Part shown: positions 45,706-54,376 of the stretch, one piece after another
Layout: each line of letters starts with the position of its first letter
Position numbering within the stretch: the first letter of the stretch is position 1
Source: an uncultured Flavobacteriales bacterium
GTDB taxonomy: Bacteria > Bacteroidota > Bacteroidia > Flavobacteriales > Schleiferiaceae
Assembly: GCA_913055685.1 (NCBI GenBank)
Contig: CAJXKC010000002.1
Location: 124,001-188,000 of the forward strand
DNA length: 64,000 nt
Direction: 5' to 3'
Translations under genes and position numbers: made by a program
The notes under the pieces: model-generated
Seen by the model: the letters and a program-made list of their open reading frames with translations, nothing else
Database searches by the model: none
What the model was told of the DNA's origin: nothing

Positions 45706-46808
45706 TAAATTTTTCGCTTGCGATTGTTTTCGTAATCCTGAAATATAAATTCACCTAAGCCTTTAAGGCCGGTATAAAATGCTTTGCCCTTATTGGCAGC
45801 GGTGAAATTTTGCACGAATTGTTGCAAATAAGGGTCCTGAGCAATCATAAAGGTGGTGATGGGAATCCCTGCTCTCCGCGCCGCTGCCGCCCGATTGTAG
45901 CACTTCCCAACAATGTATTCATCGAGGCCAAAGCTGTTTTTATAGTAGCTGCCATCTGGTTCATGCAAACAACTGGGCTTGCCATCGGTGATCATAAATA
46001 TTTGCTTGTTGGCGTGCTTTTTCTTCCGCAATAAATCCATTGCCAAATCGAGACCAGCTACGGTATTGGTGTGATAGGGGCCAACTTTTAAATAGGGGAG
46101 CTCTTCCAGTTCAATTTGCCAAGCATCGTTTCCAAAGACTAAAATATCCAGGTTGTCTTTGGGGTATTTGCGTTTAATGAGCTCTGCTAAGGCAAGAGCT
46201 ACGCGCTTGGCCGGAGTAATGCGATCTTCACCATAAAGGATCATGGAATGGCTAATGTCAATCATTAGCACGGTACTTATCTGACTTTGGTGAAATTGCT
46301 CGCGTACTACCAGGTCATCCTGACTAATGTTAAAATCATCGATTCCGCCGTGGATGTAGGCGTTTTTAACGCTTTGTTGTAAGTCAATTTGATTGAGACT
46401 ATCGCCAAATTGATAAGGGCGGTGATCGCTGCTCGATTCATCACCAGGACCCGAATGCTTGGTTTGGTGGTTTCCAGACTGACTCTTCTTAAGTTTACCG
46501 AAAACCTGTTCTAGGGCGCGTTGACGGATGGAACGCTCCGTTTTAGCGGTCATACTTAAACCCCCTGGACCATTCGGATCATCAATTTCCTCTCTTAAAA
46601 AGCCTTTTCTCTTGAGGTCCTCAATGAAATCATCAATGCTGTAATCCTTGGTGCTTAGTTGGTATTCAGCGTCTAATTCTCGGAGCCAATCTATCGCTTC
46701 GTCTACATCTCCTGAGGTATGTAGCAATAGCTCCTTAAAAACATCGAGGAGCTTTTCGAAGGTGCTTTTTCCACTTCCGGTAAACTGACTAAAACGGAGT
46801 CCTTGCAT
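45705..46808 (-). CDS. VWA-domain partner of the AAA+ ATPase
   Basis: A 367 aa protein with a helical N-terminal part and a von Willebrand A domain that has a complete metal-ion-dependent adhesion site: D184, S186 and S188 in DISHS, a later threonine and the TDGKP motif. No signal peptide is seen, so it acts in the cytosol. It resembles the ChlD/CoxE-type partners of MoxR ATPases. The stop/start overlap TAATG with the ATPase supports a stable pair. Confidence 0.87.
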   Translation of the reverse strand: MQGLRFSQFTGSGKSTFEKLLDVFKELLLHTSGDVDEAIDWLRELDAEYQLSTKDYSIDDFIEDLKRKGFLREEIDDPNGPGGLSMTAKTERSIRQRALEQVFGKLKKSQSGNHQTKHSGPGDESSSDHRPYQFGDSLNQIDLQQSVKNAYIHGGIDDFNISQDDLVVREQFHQSQISTVLMIDISHSMILYGEDRITPAKRVALALAELIKRKYPKDNLDILVFGNDAWQIELEELPYLKVGPYHTNTVAGLDLAMDLLRKKKHANKQIFMITDGKPSCLHEPDGSYYKNSFGLDEYIVGKCYNRAAAARRAGIPITTFMIAQDPYLQQFVQNFTAANKGKAFYTGLKGLGEFIFQDYENNRKRKI

Positions 46809-46866
46809 AGAGGGAAATTCAGAATAAAAACCGAGCTATGCAAAGAAGGTTTATAAAGCAATAGGC

Positions 46867-47121
46867 TTAATTGATAGAACCTACCACCCGCTTCATGAAT
46901 TTATTGAGAGCCTCCTTCTGAGAGGTACCGGATTGAATGTCTTTATGCACTTCTAATGCTCCGTAGAAGTTAGACATCAGTTCACCGATAACTTCTAGTT
47001 CTTCGTCTTTCATTCCCTTGGCATCCGCCATGTGCTCCAATAATTCGATGGTTTCATTTACCCAATCTTCATCATTGGCTTCAATAAATTCTACAGCGTG
47101 TTTTATAATTGGTAGTCTCAT
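46867..47121 (-). CDS. small conserved acidic protein (DUF6952-like)
   Basis: An 84 aa cytosolic protein, rich in acidic and helix-forming residues (LPIIKHAVEFIEANDEDWVNETIELLEHM ends in VVGSIN; only key parts given here as IKHAVEFIE and FMKRVVG). It resembles a small family widespread in Flavobacteriales without a known role. It has an exact -7 box (47136-47143) and precedes the VWA-AAA genes on the same strand by 59 bases, so co-transcription is possible. Confidence 0.75.
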   Translation of the reverse strand: MRLPIIKHAVEFIEANDEDWVNETIELLEHMADAKGMKDEELEVIGELMSNFYGALEVHKDIQSGTSQKEALNKFMKRVVGSIN

Positions 47122-47135
47122 TTTTACTTTTTTTA

Positions 47136-47143
47136 CAAAGTTA
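47136..47143 (-). promoter_or_regulatory. TAACTTTG -7 promoter box (minus)
   Basis: The plus strand CAAAGTTA reads TAACTTTG on the minus strand, an exact TAnnTTTG match 14 bases before the ATG at 47121. It probably drives the small protein and perhaps the VWA-AAA pair. Confidence 0.55.
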
Positions 47144-47218
47144 CGATATGTAAAGGCTATGAGTATTTTATTTTAATAGCTTTTAGTTATCATAAATCAG
47201 TAAATTATTTTTCCAGCT

Positions 47219-47626
47219 ATGGCAAAAATGGCAAAAGTCGAGTATCAGGGCGATTTACGAATTCGCTCCACGCATTTAAAATCCGGTCAATTTATTATCA
47301 CTGATGCTCCGCTCGATAATAATGGCAAGGGAGAGGCTTTTTCACCAACCGATTTGGTGGCAACTGCCTTAGCCGATTGTGCTTTAACCGTCATGGGTAT
47401 TAGAGCTAAGCAGGAAGGCTTTGATCTCGAAGAGGCCAGCGCTGAGGTGGAAAAGATTATGGCCAGTGAACCACGCCGTATTAGTGGTATTAAAATCAAT
47501 TTCCAGCTAAAAGCGAATTGTGACAGCAAAATGCGTAAGATCCTTGAGGGGATTGGCTTAAACTGTCCAGTGGCAAAAAGCCTTTCACCTGAATTACAAC
47601 AGGAAATGCATTTTAATTGGCATTAA
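47219..47626 (+). CDS. OsmC/Ohr-family peroxiredoxin-like protein
   Basis: A 135 aa cytosolic protein of the OsmC fold, a thiol peroxidase family acting on organic hydroperoxides. The two redox cysteines are C54 (LADCALTVMG) and C116 (LNCPVAKSL). It is shorter than classical Ohr and closer to the YhfA-like branch, for which activity is less certain. Its stop overlaps by four bases the convergent T9SS gene. Confidence 0.88.
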   Translation: MAKMAKVEYQGDLRIRSTHLKSGQFIITDAPLDNNGKGEAFSPTDLVATALADCALTVMGIRAKQEGFDLEEASAEVEKIMASEPRRISGIKINFQLKANCDSKMRKILEGIGLNCPVAKSLSPELQQEMHFNWH

Positions 47627-48900
47627 GGAATCAATAATAGCTTGGTATAGGCGCGTTCCCCTTTATTACCGATAACTTCAATTTGATAATAGGCAGGTTT
47701 TTCGCCAGCCAAGGAAATTAAGGGTTTCGAGGTTTCACGGATAAGTTGACCTTGTGCATTGAAAACCCTAAGGGTCTTAATCGACCAAGAGCTTTGCACT
47801 TTTATTAAGCCTGAGCTGGGATTGGGATAAATGCTTACATCTGACATTAGCTTTTCGTTCAGACCTACATTACCTATGGCTTTGCGGTAAACATCCTTAA
47901 AGTTCATTGCCGCGAACATATAATTTCCAGAACCTTGAAAAACCCGCACGGCATTCGTGCCAAATTGATCTATTGGTAGGTTTAAGCTGTCAATATTCCA
48001 GCTGCTTCCATTATCATTAGAGTAAAAAATTTCTCCGCGACTGCCCTGGCCCTTGGATTGGGGTCCTAGCCATAAAACATTGTCTTGGAAATGCAGCTTA
48101 TTAATACCTCGCCTTAAGCCAAAGGCTCCAATGCCTAAAATACCCTGTAATTGCACGGTGTCCCAATTAAGGCCATAGTTAGCGCTGCGGTATAAGGTCC
48201 AGTCTAAATTGGCGTCTAAGCCTCCAATGAACATCAGGGCTCCCGACTTTTGAATATGGCTGCTCGCTAAAATTGGCAAGTCGTTACCCTGAATTGGGCT
48301 GAAGGTAGATTTAGCCTGAGTTAAATATTGAATATCCCCATTTAATAAACCCCATAAAGTATCATTTTCGATAGTCCAGCCGCTGAGTGCATTAATATTA
48401 GCATAGGAATCTATGTGGTATATGCTAGAATCTTTATGCCGCCATTGAAAGGCATTGGGAATGTTGAATTGGTAAAAAATGTAATCGCCCAATTGCTCCG
48501 CTTTAATTACGCTAGCGGGGAAACTCGCATTAAGAGCGCTGCGGGGCATACCGGCTGTGTCTATATTCCAAGTTGCCCCATTGTCGCTACTGTAGTACTG
48601 ATAGCCCCCTAAAACACCATTAATGGAGGTAGAAGCAAATAATTTTCCATCTGCTTCGAAGAGCAAGGTCGCTGCTCCATTGAAAGTACTATTGGTGGGA
48701 AGCCATGTGTTTCCATCGTTATCCGAATAAAGAAGCCCGGTACTGGTATTATGAGCGAAAAGCCTTCCTTGATGCACTATGAATGCATCTATGGTTTGAA
48801 TATTAGGATTGGATAGCCCATTGCTAACTCCGCAGGAATCCCACTGGGCTTGCATTTGAAAACCAAGGATAAGTAAGAAAACTGGATAAACTTTTTTCAT
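47623..48900 (-). CDS. T9SS-exported protein with Asp-box (BNR-like) repeats
   Basis: A 425 aa secreted protein. The signal peptide begins at the second in-frame ATG (48900; KKVYPVFLLILGFQMQAQ) rather than at 48915. Repeats of the Asp-box type (YSDNDGNTW, SSDNGATWN, SNDNGSSWN) indicate a beta-propeller like sialidases or photosystem-assembly factors, without visible active-site residues. The last 80 residues are a type A T9SS sorting domain (VSIYPNPSSG ... YTKLLLIP). It is probably a surface or secreted binding protein. TTATTTTG on the minus strand (48917-48924) is one base off a -7 box. Confidence 0.82.
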   Translation of the reverse strand: MKKVYPVFLLILGFQMQAQWDSCGVSNGLSNPNIQTIDAFIVHQGRLFAHNTSTGLLYSDNDGNTWLPTNSTFNGAATLLFEADGKLFASTSINGVLGGYQYYSSDNGATWNIDTAGMPRSALNASFPASVIKAEQLGDYIFYQFNIPNAFQWRHKDSSIYHIDSYANINALSGWTIENDTLWGLLNGDIQYLTQAKSTFSPIQGNDLPILASSHIQKSGALMFIGGLDANLDWTLYRSANYGLNWDTVQLQGILGIGAFGLRRGINKLHFQDNVLWLGPQSKGQGSRGEIFYSNDNGSSWNIDSLNLPIDQFGTNAVRVFQGSGNYMFAAMNFKDVYRKAIGNVGLNEKLMSDVSIYPNPSSGLIKVQSSWSIKTLRVFNAQGQLIRETSKPLISLAGEKPAYYQIEVIGNKGERAYTKLLLIP

Positions 48901-48996
48901 AGTCAGGATTTGCAATCAAAATAAGGCTATTGATACATTCATTTCAATAAGGCAATTGCCCTATTTTTCTAAATCCTGCCGATTTAAAAAATTAGT

Positions 48997-49791
48997 CTAG
49001 TCTTTATTTATCTGTTTTTTAATTCCTGAAATATCTTTTTTGATATCGTCCAAGCTCTGTAACAGTTGTCGATAATTTTGATCTTGGATGTCGTTCTCAC
49101 TTGGCACTTGAAAGCTTAGAATTCCTTTGGCATGCCACACTTCCAGAATTTCCAAAGCATCCAAGTAATATGATTTATATTCTTTATTGTCCGATTTTAA
49201 TAGCAGCCGGTTTTCTCGGATTAATTCATTTTCTACCCGTTTGTATACGATGCCATCGTTTAAGGTGAGTAGGATATAGCATTCATTGTTTTTAATGGTC
49301 TCCCAATTCTCAACAAACTCTCCTATAATATAGGCCCCAGGTTGTACGGGGAGCATTGAGTCTCCTTCAATTTGGAATATTCGCAGGCTTCCACTTTGTT
49401 GCAATTCCGGTAAGGGAAGGCTTATGGACTTTAAGCCCTCTATGTACTCGGTGTCCGCATAACCTCTGGTATAACCCGCGGCGGCTTTTTGGGGAATTAA
49501 GCTGATTAGCTCTTGGCCACTGGCATCTACGGCCACGGGTAGTACTCGCAAGGGATAATCTTGCTTGGAAGGTTTGGGAGCTTGCTTGTCAAGGCTTTTG
49601 TATAAAAGCTCCTCTAAAGAAACATCAAATAATAAACAAAGTACCTGCAGGGTTGCTAGCCTTGGCTCGGTTCGTCCATCTTCATAAGCACCAATAAGAC
49701 TGCGATTAACCTCTAGCTTATCGGCTAAATTAGCCTGAGTCCAACCTTTAGCTTTGCGTAAGTAGCGAATGTTATTTCCTAATGACTTCAT
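48997..49791 (-). CDS. XRE-type HTH plus S24 (LexA/CI-like) repressor
   Basis: A 264 aa cytosolic repressor. An N-terminal Cro/CI-type helix-turn-helix (residues 6-60, LGNNIRYLRKAKGWTQANLA) is followed by an S24 peptidase-like domain with the nucleophile S145 in EGDSMLP and the lysine K184 in IVYKRV. An Ala-Gly pair (A105-G106) is in the position expected for self-cleavage. It may respond to RecA filaments like LexA or CI. There are no phage genes nearby, so it is not part of an obvious prophage. The C-terminal 35 residues are a charged helix. Confidence 0.88.
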   Translation of the reverse strand: MKSLGNNIRYLRKAKGWTQANLADKLEVNRSLIGAYEDGRTEPRLATLQVLCLLFDVSLEELLYKSLDKQAPKPSKQDYPLRVLPVAVDASGQELISLIPQKAAAGYTRGYADTEYIEGLKSISLPLPELQQSGSLRIFQIEGDSMLPVQPGAYIIGEFVENWETIKNNECYILLTLNDGIVYKRVENELIRENRLLLKSDNKEYKSYYLDALEILEVWHAKGILSFQVPSENDIQDQNYRQLLQSLDDIKKDISGIKKQINKD

Positions 49792-49886
49792 TTTCTAATT
49801 ATTGAGGCTAAAATAAGAAGAATGCTAATTATTTAAGCTATTTTTTAAGATTTCGAACAATTTGCCCTCCTAAATCTTATGCCTTT

Positions 49887-50738
49887 ATGGCAAAAATCAA
49901 AGCAATTTCAAACGCAGTTCCGACGCATATGCCTGGTTTAAAAACCTGGCGGGCCTTACCTAGAATGAGGATGGATGAATTGGATCCTTACCTCTTTCTC
50001 AATCATCACGGACCCGATTTTTTTGAAGCAAACAATAATGGACTTCCTTTTGGTCCGCATCCTCATCGCGGCTTTGAGACCCTAACCTTTATTGTGGAAG
50101 GAGAATTGGTGCACAAGGATAGTGAAGGTTTTAGCAGCCGTATCCTTAGTGGCGGCATTCAATGGATGACCGCAGGAGCGGGAATTATCCATTCGGAAAC
50201 CTCTTCCCCAGAATTTTTGAAGAAAGGTGGGCCAATAGAGATATTGCAATTGTGGATTAATTTACCCTCCAAACAGAAGTCTGCTCCAGCCCACTACCAA
50301 GGTTTTAGCTTCAATGAAATTCCGCATATTCTTTTAGCGGAAGGAGTGGAGCTCGATCTTATCTGTGGCGAATGGGAAAATCAAAAGGGGCCAGTAGAAA
50401 GCCCTTATCCCCAATTTATGTCCACCTTACGCATGAAGACGAATAGTACTTATCCGCTTAAGCACGGTGGAGGTCAGGTTTTGTTTTATTTGGTTTCAGG
50501 TGAACTAATGGTAGAGGGCCAGCGAATAAATCCCCGACAATTAGTGCACTTCGAGCTAGAATGGGGCGACATCAATATTCAAGCGAGCAAGGATTCCTAT
50601 ATAATTTATGGCGAGGCAGAACCTATCAAGGAGCCCATTGCAGCTCAGGGTCCTTTCGTTATGAATACCGAGGAAGAGCTTTATCAAGCTTACGCTGATT
50701 ATCAAGCAGGGAAAATGGGTCGCTGGCAGGAGCACTAA
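49887..50738 (+). CDS. pirin-family protein
   Basis: A 283 aa bicupin of the pirin family. The N-terminal cupin has the metal ligands H58 and H60 (GPHPHRGFE) and H102 and E104 (IIHSE). Bacterial pirins may have quercetin dioxygenase activity or act as regulators of central metabolism; the role here is not set. It is a single gene between the divergent repressor and the OmpA protein. Confidence 0.9.
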   Translation: MAKIKAISNAVPTHMPGLKTWRALPRMRMDELDPYLFLNHHGPDFFEANNNGLPFGPHPHRGFETLTFIVEGELVHKDSEGFSSRILSGGIQWMTAGAGIIHSETSSPEFLKKGGPIEILQLWINLPSKQKSAPAHYQGFSFNEIPHILLAEGVELDLICGEWENQKGPVESPYPQFMSTLRMKTNSTYPLKHGGGQVLFYLVSGELMVEGQRINPRQLVHFELEWGDINIQASKDSYIIYGEAEPIKEPIAAQGPFVMNTEEELYQAYADYQAGKMGRWQEH

Positions 50739-50754
50739 GTTATTTGCTGGTTAT

Positions 50755-50787
50755 TTTGCCGAAGCTGTACTACATTAACCATATTTG
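50755..50787 (+). promoter_or_regulatory. TTTG-N21-CATATTTG promoter of the OmpA/TPR gene
   Basis: A -33 TTTG at 50755-50758 is spaced 21 bases from CATATTTG at 50780-50787, which is one base off the TAnnTTTG consensus. The ATG follows at 50820. Confidence 0.5.
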
Positions 50788-50819
50788 TACGGTTCTTGTT
50801 AAGCTAAAGAAAAACAGCC

Positions 50820-52703
50820 ATGACGATCCGCCTACTTTTTGTGTTAAGCTTATGTGTTTCCACTGCTTTTGCCCAGCGGGATGACGCTATAAAGGATTTA
50901 ACCAAGGCGCGCCAATATGCGAGTACTCAGGACTATGAGGATGCGCTTGAGTCTCTCAATGATGCCCTCGAGGAGGACGAGACTTTTGTAGACGTTTACC
51001 TTTTTAAGGCGGATATTTTTAAAATTCTTGGACAAGGAGACAGTGCCTTGGCTCAATACGAGAAGGCTCGGAATTACGATCCTCCTTATTACCTCGACTT
51101 ATTTCAGGGACGTCTACTTTTTGAACTGGAGCGCTATCAGGAAGCCATTCATTTTTTAGAATCTTATCTAAATCATCCCCGCGCAAACAAGCGTTATTTC
51201 GATGAAATAGAGCGCAAAATTGAATCTGCTCAATTTGCGGAAAAAGCGGCCTCTCAGTTGTTCCCTTATGAACCGATCAACTTAGGTCCAGGAGTAAATA
51301 CCAATCAGTTGGAATATTTCCCTTCCATTTCGGCCGACGGAAGAACTTTGGTCTTTACCCATCGGAAACTAGAAGGCCCTAAATTAGATGAAGACTTTTG
51401 GTTTAGCCGCAGAGATAGTAGCGGCGCTGAGTGGTCACAAGCACAAATCTTACCAGGTCGTCTAAACACGCGGGGGAATGAAGGGGCCCAAAGCATAAAT
51501 GCCTTTGGCGATGTAATCTTTTTTGCCGCATGTGATCGTCCCGACGGCCGAGGCTCTTGCGATATCTATGCTTCCTTTCTGGAGAAAGATGGGCAGTGGT
51601 CAAAAGCTCTAAACCTTGGCCCAGCAATTAACACCGGACTATGGGAGAGTCAGCCTTCGATTTCACCCGATGGTAGAACACTTTATTTTGTGCGGGGAAG
51701 GAGCGGAGATGATTCCAAAATGGATATTTATCAATCGGAGTACAAAGAAGGACGCTGGACCAAGGCCATTAAGGTGCCAGGACTAATAAATACTCCTGTT
51801 CAGGAAACCTCACCCTATATCCATTTTGATAATGAACACCTTTACTTTAGTAGTAATGGGCACCCTGGCATGGGCGACCTTGACTTTTTTGTTTCTAAAA
51901 AGCAGGCAGATGGAACTTGGGGAGAGCCTTTAAACCTTGGTAAACCGATTAACACTCCCTTTCAAGAATTTAGTTTAATTGTAGCTCCGGACGGTCGCAC
52001 TGGTTTTTTTAGTTCAGACGCCCTGGAGGATGGATATGGGAAACTTGATCTCTATCAATTCGAATTGCCACCCCCAGCACGGGCTTTACCTATTGCCTAT
52101 TTAAAGGGTAAGGTTATCGATAAAGAAAGTAGGCAGTCACTACAAGCCAAATTGGAGTTTAGAGATTTACTTGATAGTAATCGGGTAATTAATGGTTCTA
52201 CGAACCGCTCCGGTCGTTTTTACGCTGTTTTACCTGCCCAGGCCGAATATGGTCTAAGTGTGGCCAAGCCTGGATATCTATTCTATTCGCGAAACTTTGC
52301 CCTTGGTCAACAGCAAAAAGAGTCGGCTCTAGATCTTTTGGTAGAATTGACTCCGCTTAAAAGTGGTCAGTCGGTAATTTTGGAAAATATCTTCTTCGCT
52401 ACCGACTCCTATGACCTCGATAAAAGAAGTAATAACGAGATTCAAGAATTGATTCATTTCTTAAAATTGAATCCCTCCTTAAGGGTAAGTATTGAGGGAC
52501 ATACTGATACTGAAGGAAGCGCCGAATACAACAAAACTTTAAGTGAAAACAGGGCAAAAGCAGTTTTTAACGCTTTGCTAGCTGCAGGAATAAGCAAAAC
52601 TCGATTGGAGTATAAAGGTTTTGGTAGCAAGCAGCCTATTGCTAGTAATGACACGGAGTCTGGGCGTGCTCAAAATCGACGAACTGAAATGCGCATCCTT
52701 TAA
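50820..52703 (+). CDS. OmpA-family protein with TPR, PD40 and carboxypeptidase-like domains
   Basis: A 627 aa envelope protein. A signal peptide ends near AFAQ (19). TPR-like helices (residues 20-140) are followed by PD40/WD40-like propeller repeats (FPSISADGRTLVF, PSISPDGRTLYF, IHFDNEHLYFSS), a carboxypeptidase-regulatory-like module (about 430-500), and a C-terminal OmpA peptidoglycan-binding domain (VSIEGHTDTEGS ... NRRTEMRIL). This layout is typical of Bacteroidota and resembles PorE/Pal-like proteins that link outer-membrane complexes such as T9SS to the wall. A role in T9SS is inference. Confidence 0.88.
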   Translation: MTIRLLFVLSLCVSTAFAQRDDAIKDLTKARQYASTQDYEDALESLNDALEEDETFVDVYLFKADIFKILGQGDSALAQYEKARNYDPPYYLDLFQGRLLFELERYQEAIHFLESYLNHPRANKRYFDEIERKIESAQFAEKAASQLFPYEPINLGPGVNTNQLEYFPSISADGRTLVFTHRKLEGPKLDEDFWFSRRDSSGAEWSQAQILPGRLNTRGNEGAQSINAFGDVIFFAACDRPDGRGSCDIYASFLEKDGQWSKALNLGPAINTGLWESQPSISPDGRTLYFVRGRSGDDSKMDIYQSEYKEGRWTKAIKVPGLINTPVQETSPYIHFDNEHLYFSSNGHPGMGDLDFFVSKKQADGTWGEPLNLGKPINTPFQEFSLIVAPDGRTGFFSSDALEDGYGKLDLYQFELPPPARALPIAYLKGKVIDKESRQSLQAKLEFRDLLDSNRVINGSTNRSGRFYAVLPAQAEYGLSVAKPGYLFYSRNFALGQQQKESALDLLVELTPLKSGQSVILENIFFATDSYDLDKRSNNEIQELIHFLKLNPSLRVSIEGHTDTEGSAEYNKTLSENRAKAVFNALLAAGISKTRLEYKGFGSKQPIASNDTESGRAQNRRTEMRIL

Positions 52704-52813
52704 GTAGAAAAATTGATACGTCGTTTATTTACAGAAACACGTCGTTCGTGCAGATTCTCTGGGACTTATAGCATCAATTTTGCATATTTGTAGAGTAAAT
52801 ATTACTCACTAAC

Positions 52814-54376
52814 ATGCAATTTAACCAAACTTCCTTCTTCGGGAAATTCGCCTTAGGCGTGGCAACAATTGGACTGTTGTTTTCATGCAGTAAGGAGATT
52901 GATTTGGATATGGTGGATGATATCAGAATTAAACCTTCTGCTACCGTACCACTTGCAACCGCCCGACTTACGCTTGATGATTTAGTGCGGGATGTTGATT
53001 CAAGTTTGATAATCGATCCCGACGATGCCCTTCGCATTTATTACCGTCAAGACTCGGTTTTTACCTATGCCATCGACGACATTCTAACCATTCCTGATCA
53101 GGATGAGCTGCCTTTAATAGTGGACCGCTTGAACCCCATATTCAATGTGGGAGTGGGTTTAGGAACTATTGCTGGCGCCCAACTATTTAGCGCCACCTTT
53201 TCTTCGGGAACCATAGATTTTGCTATTAATTCACCCACCGCTGTAGTAGCGGATCGTCGTTTTGTACTCAGCATTTTCAATGCTAGTTTAAACGGACAAA
53301 CCTATACGGATACTTTTACTTTAGCCAATGGAGCCACTACCAGTCTTGATTCTTCCATAATAGACGGTTTGGTATTTGATTTCACCGATGGTGGAACTCA
53401 AGTGAATTATCTCAACATCGGCTTAGAGCTTCTAGATACAGCTAATTTGCCTAACAATGCCATTTTCCAATGTGGGCTAACCCTGAAAGATTTAGGGGTT
53501 GAAGTAGCTTCTGGTTATTTTGGTGATCGTATCCAATCTGCTCCTCCCGGTGACTTTAGTTTCGACGTTAGTGGCTTGGAAAACTTTATAGGAGGATTCT
53601 TTTTAACTGATCCTTCGATTAAGCTATTTACCCGCTCTACCGTAGGATTGCCTTTAGAAATTAATACCGATTTCGCCGGTGAAAACTTAGAGGCAACCAT
53701 TGTAAAGCTAAATGCAGATCCTTTCGTTATTAATGCGTCTCCTGCTCCAGGAGTGGTGGAGGTTTCAGAATTAACCCTCGACGCTAATAATTCAAACATC
53801 GTAAATTTCTTAGCCAATATTCCCCAACGTATTCTTTATTCGGGTTCGGTACAAATTAACCCTAATGGTCCCACTGCAACCCCAAACTTCATCGCCAACA
53901 CCAGTGATGTGGTAATCGACTTTGAAGTAGATGTTCCTCTCGAAATGCGCTTGGTGGATATGAAGCTTGATCAGACTATTGAGGATATTACCATCGATAC
54001 TGAGCAAGACGACTTGTTGGAAGAGCTAACTATGTTCTTCGAAACCGATAACAGGCTTCCTTTTGACCTCGATCTTACCGTCTCTTTCTTAGATAAGGTA
54101 ACGGGTGACAGTATCAATGGCTTTAATATTCCACTTTTAAATGCTGCCCCAGTAGATGCAAACGGACGCGTTTCTTCGCCGAGTATTTCTTCGATTCCCG
54201 TGGTTTTTGATGCGGATATGATTGCCGACTTCTTGCGCAGCGATGCGATGCATTTCGAAGCTAAGGTAAATACTACCAATGGTGGACAAACTAATGTGAA
54301 ATTGTACTCAGACTACGATTTAACCATTAAGGTGGCCACTCAGGCTAAAGCTAACATTCAAATTAACGGTCTATGA
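52814..54376 (+). CDS. large lipoprotein, first gene of an envelope operon
   Basis: A 520 aa protein with a signal peptide and lipobox (LFSC, cysteine about 26). The mature part is beta-rich and acidic, without motifs I recognise; repeated VDF/ITID-like strands suggest Ig-like or jelly-roll folds. CATATTTG at 52783-52790 is a near -7 box. It overlaps by four bases (ATGA) the DUF5723-type outer-membrane protein, suggesting that both are delivered to the outer membrane together. Confidence 0.75.
   Translation: MQFNQTSFFGKFALGVATIGLLFSCSKEIDLDMVDDIRIKPSATVPLATARLTLDDLVRDVDSSLIIDPDDALRIYYRQDSVFTYAIDDILTIPDQDELPLIVDRLNPIFNVGVGLGTIAGAQLFSATFSSGTIDFAINSPTAVVADRRFVLSIFNASLNGQTYTDTFTLANGATTSLDSSIIDGLVFDFTDGGTQVNYLNIGLELLDTANLPNNAIFQCGLTLKDLGVEVASGYFGDRIQSAPPGDFSFDVSGLENFIGGFFLTDPSIKLFTRSTVGLPLEINTDFAGENLEATIVKLNADPFVINASPAPGVVEVSELTLDANNSNIVNFLANIPQRILYSGSVQINPNGPTATPNFIANTSDVVIDFEVDVPLEMRLVDMKLDQTIEDITIDTEQDDLLEELTMFFETDNRLPFDLDLTVSFLDKVTGDSINGFNIPLLNAAPVDANGRVSSPSISSIPVVFDADMIADFLRSDAMHFEAKVNTTNGGQTNVKLYSDYDLTIKVATQAKANIQINGL

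Noticed and set aside
48997-49791. Prophage remnant
   Set aside because: The repressor is surrounded by ordinary chromosomal genes on both sides; no integrase, capsid or attachment repeats were seen.
53971-54279. Minus-strand frame of 102 codons
   Set aside because: Antisense to the large lipoprotein gene; Ser/Lys-rich shadow without a start signal.
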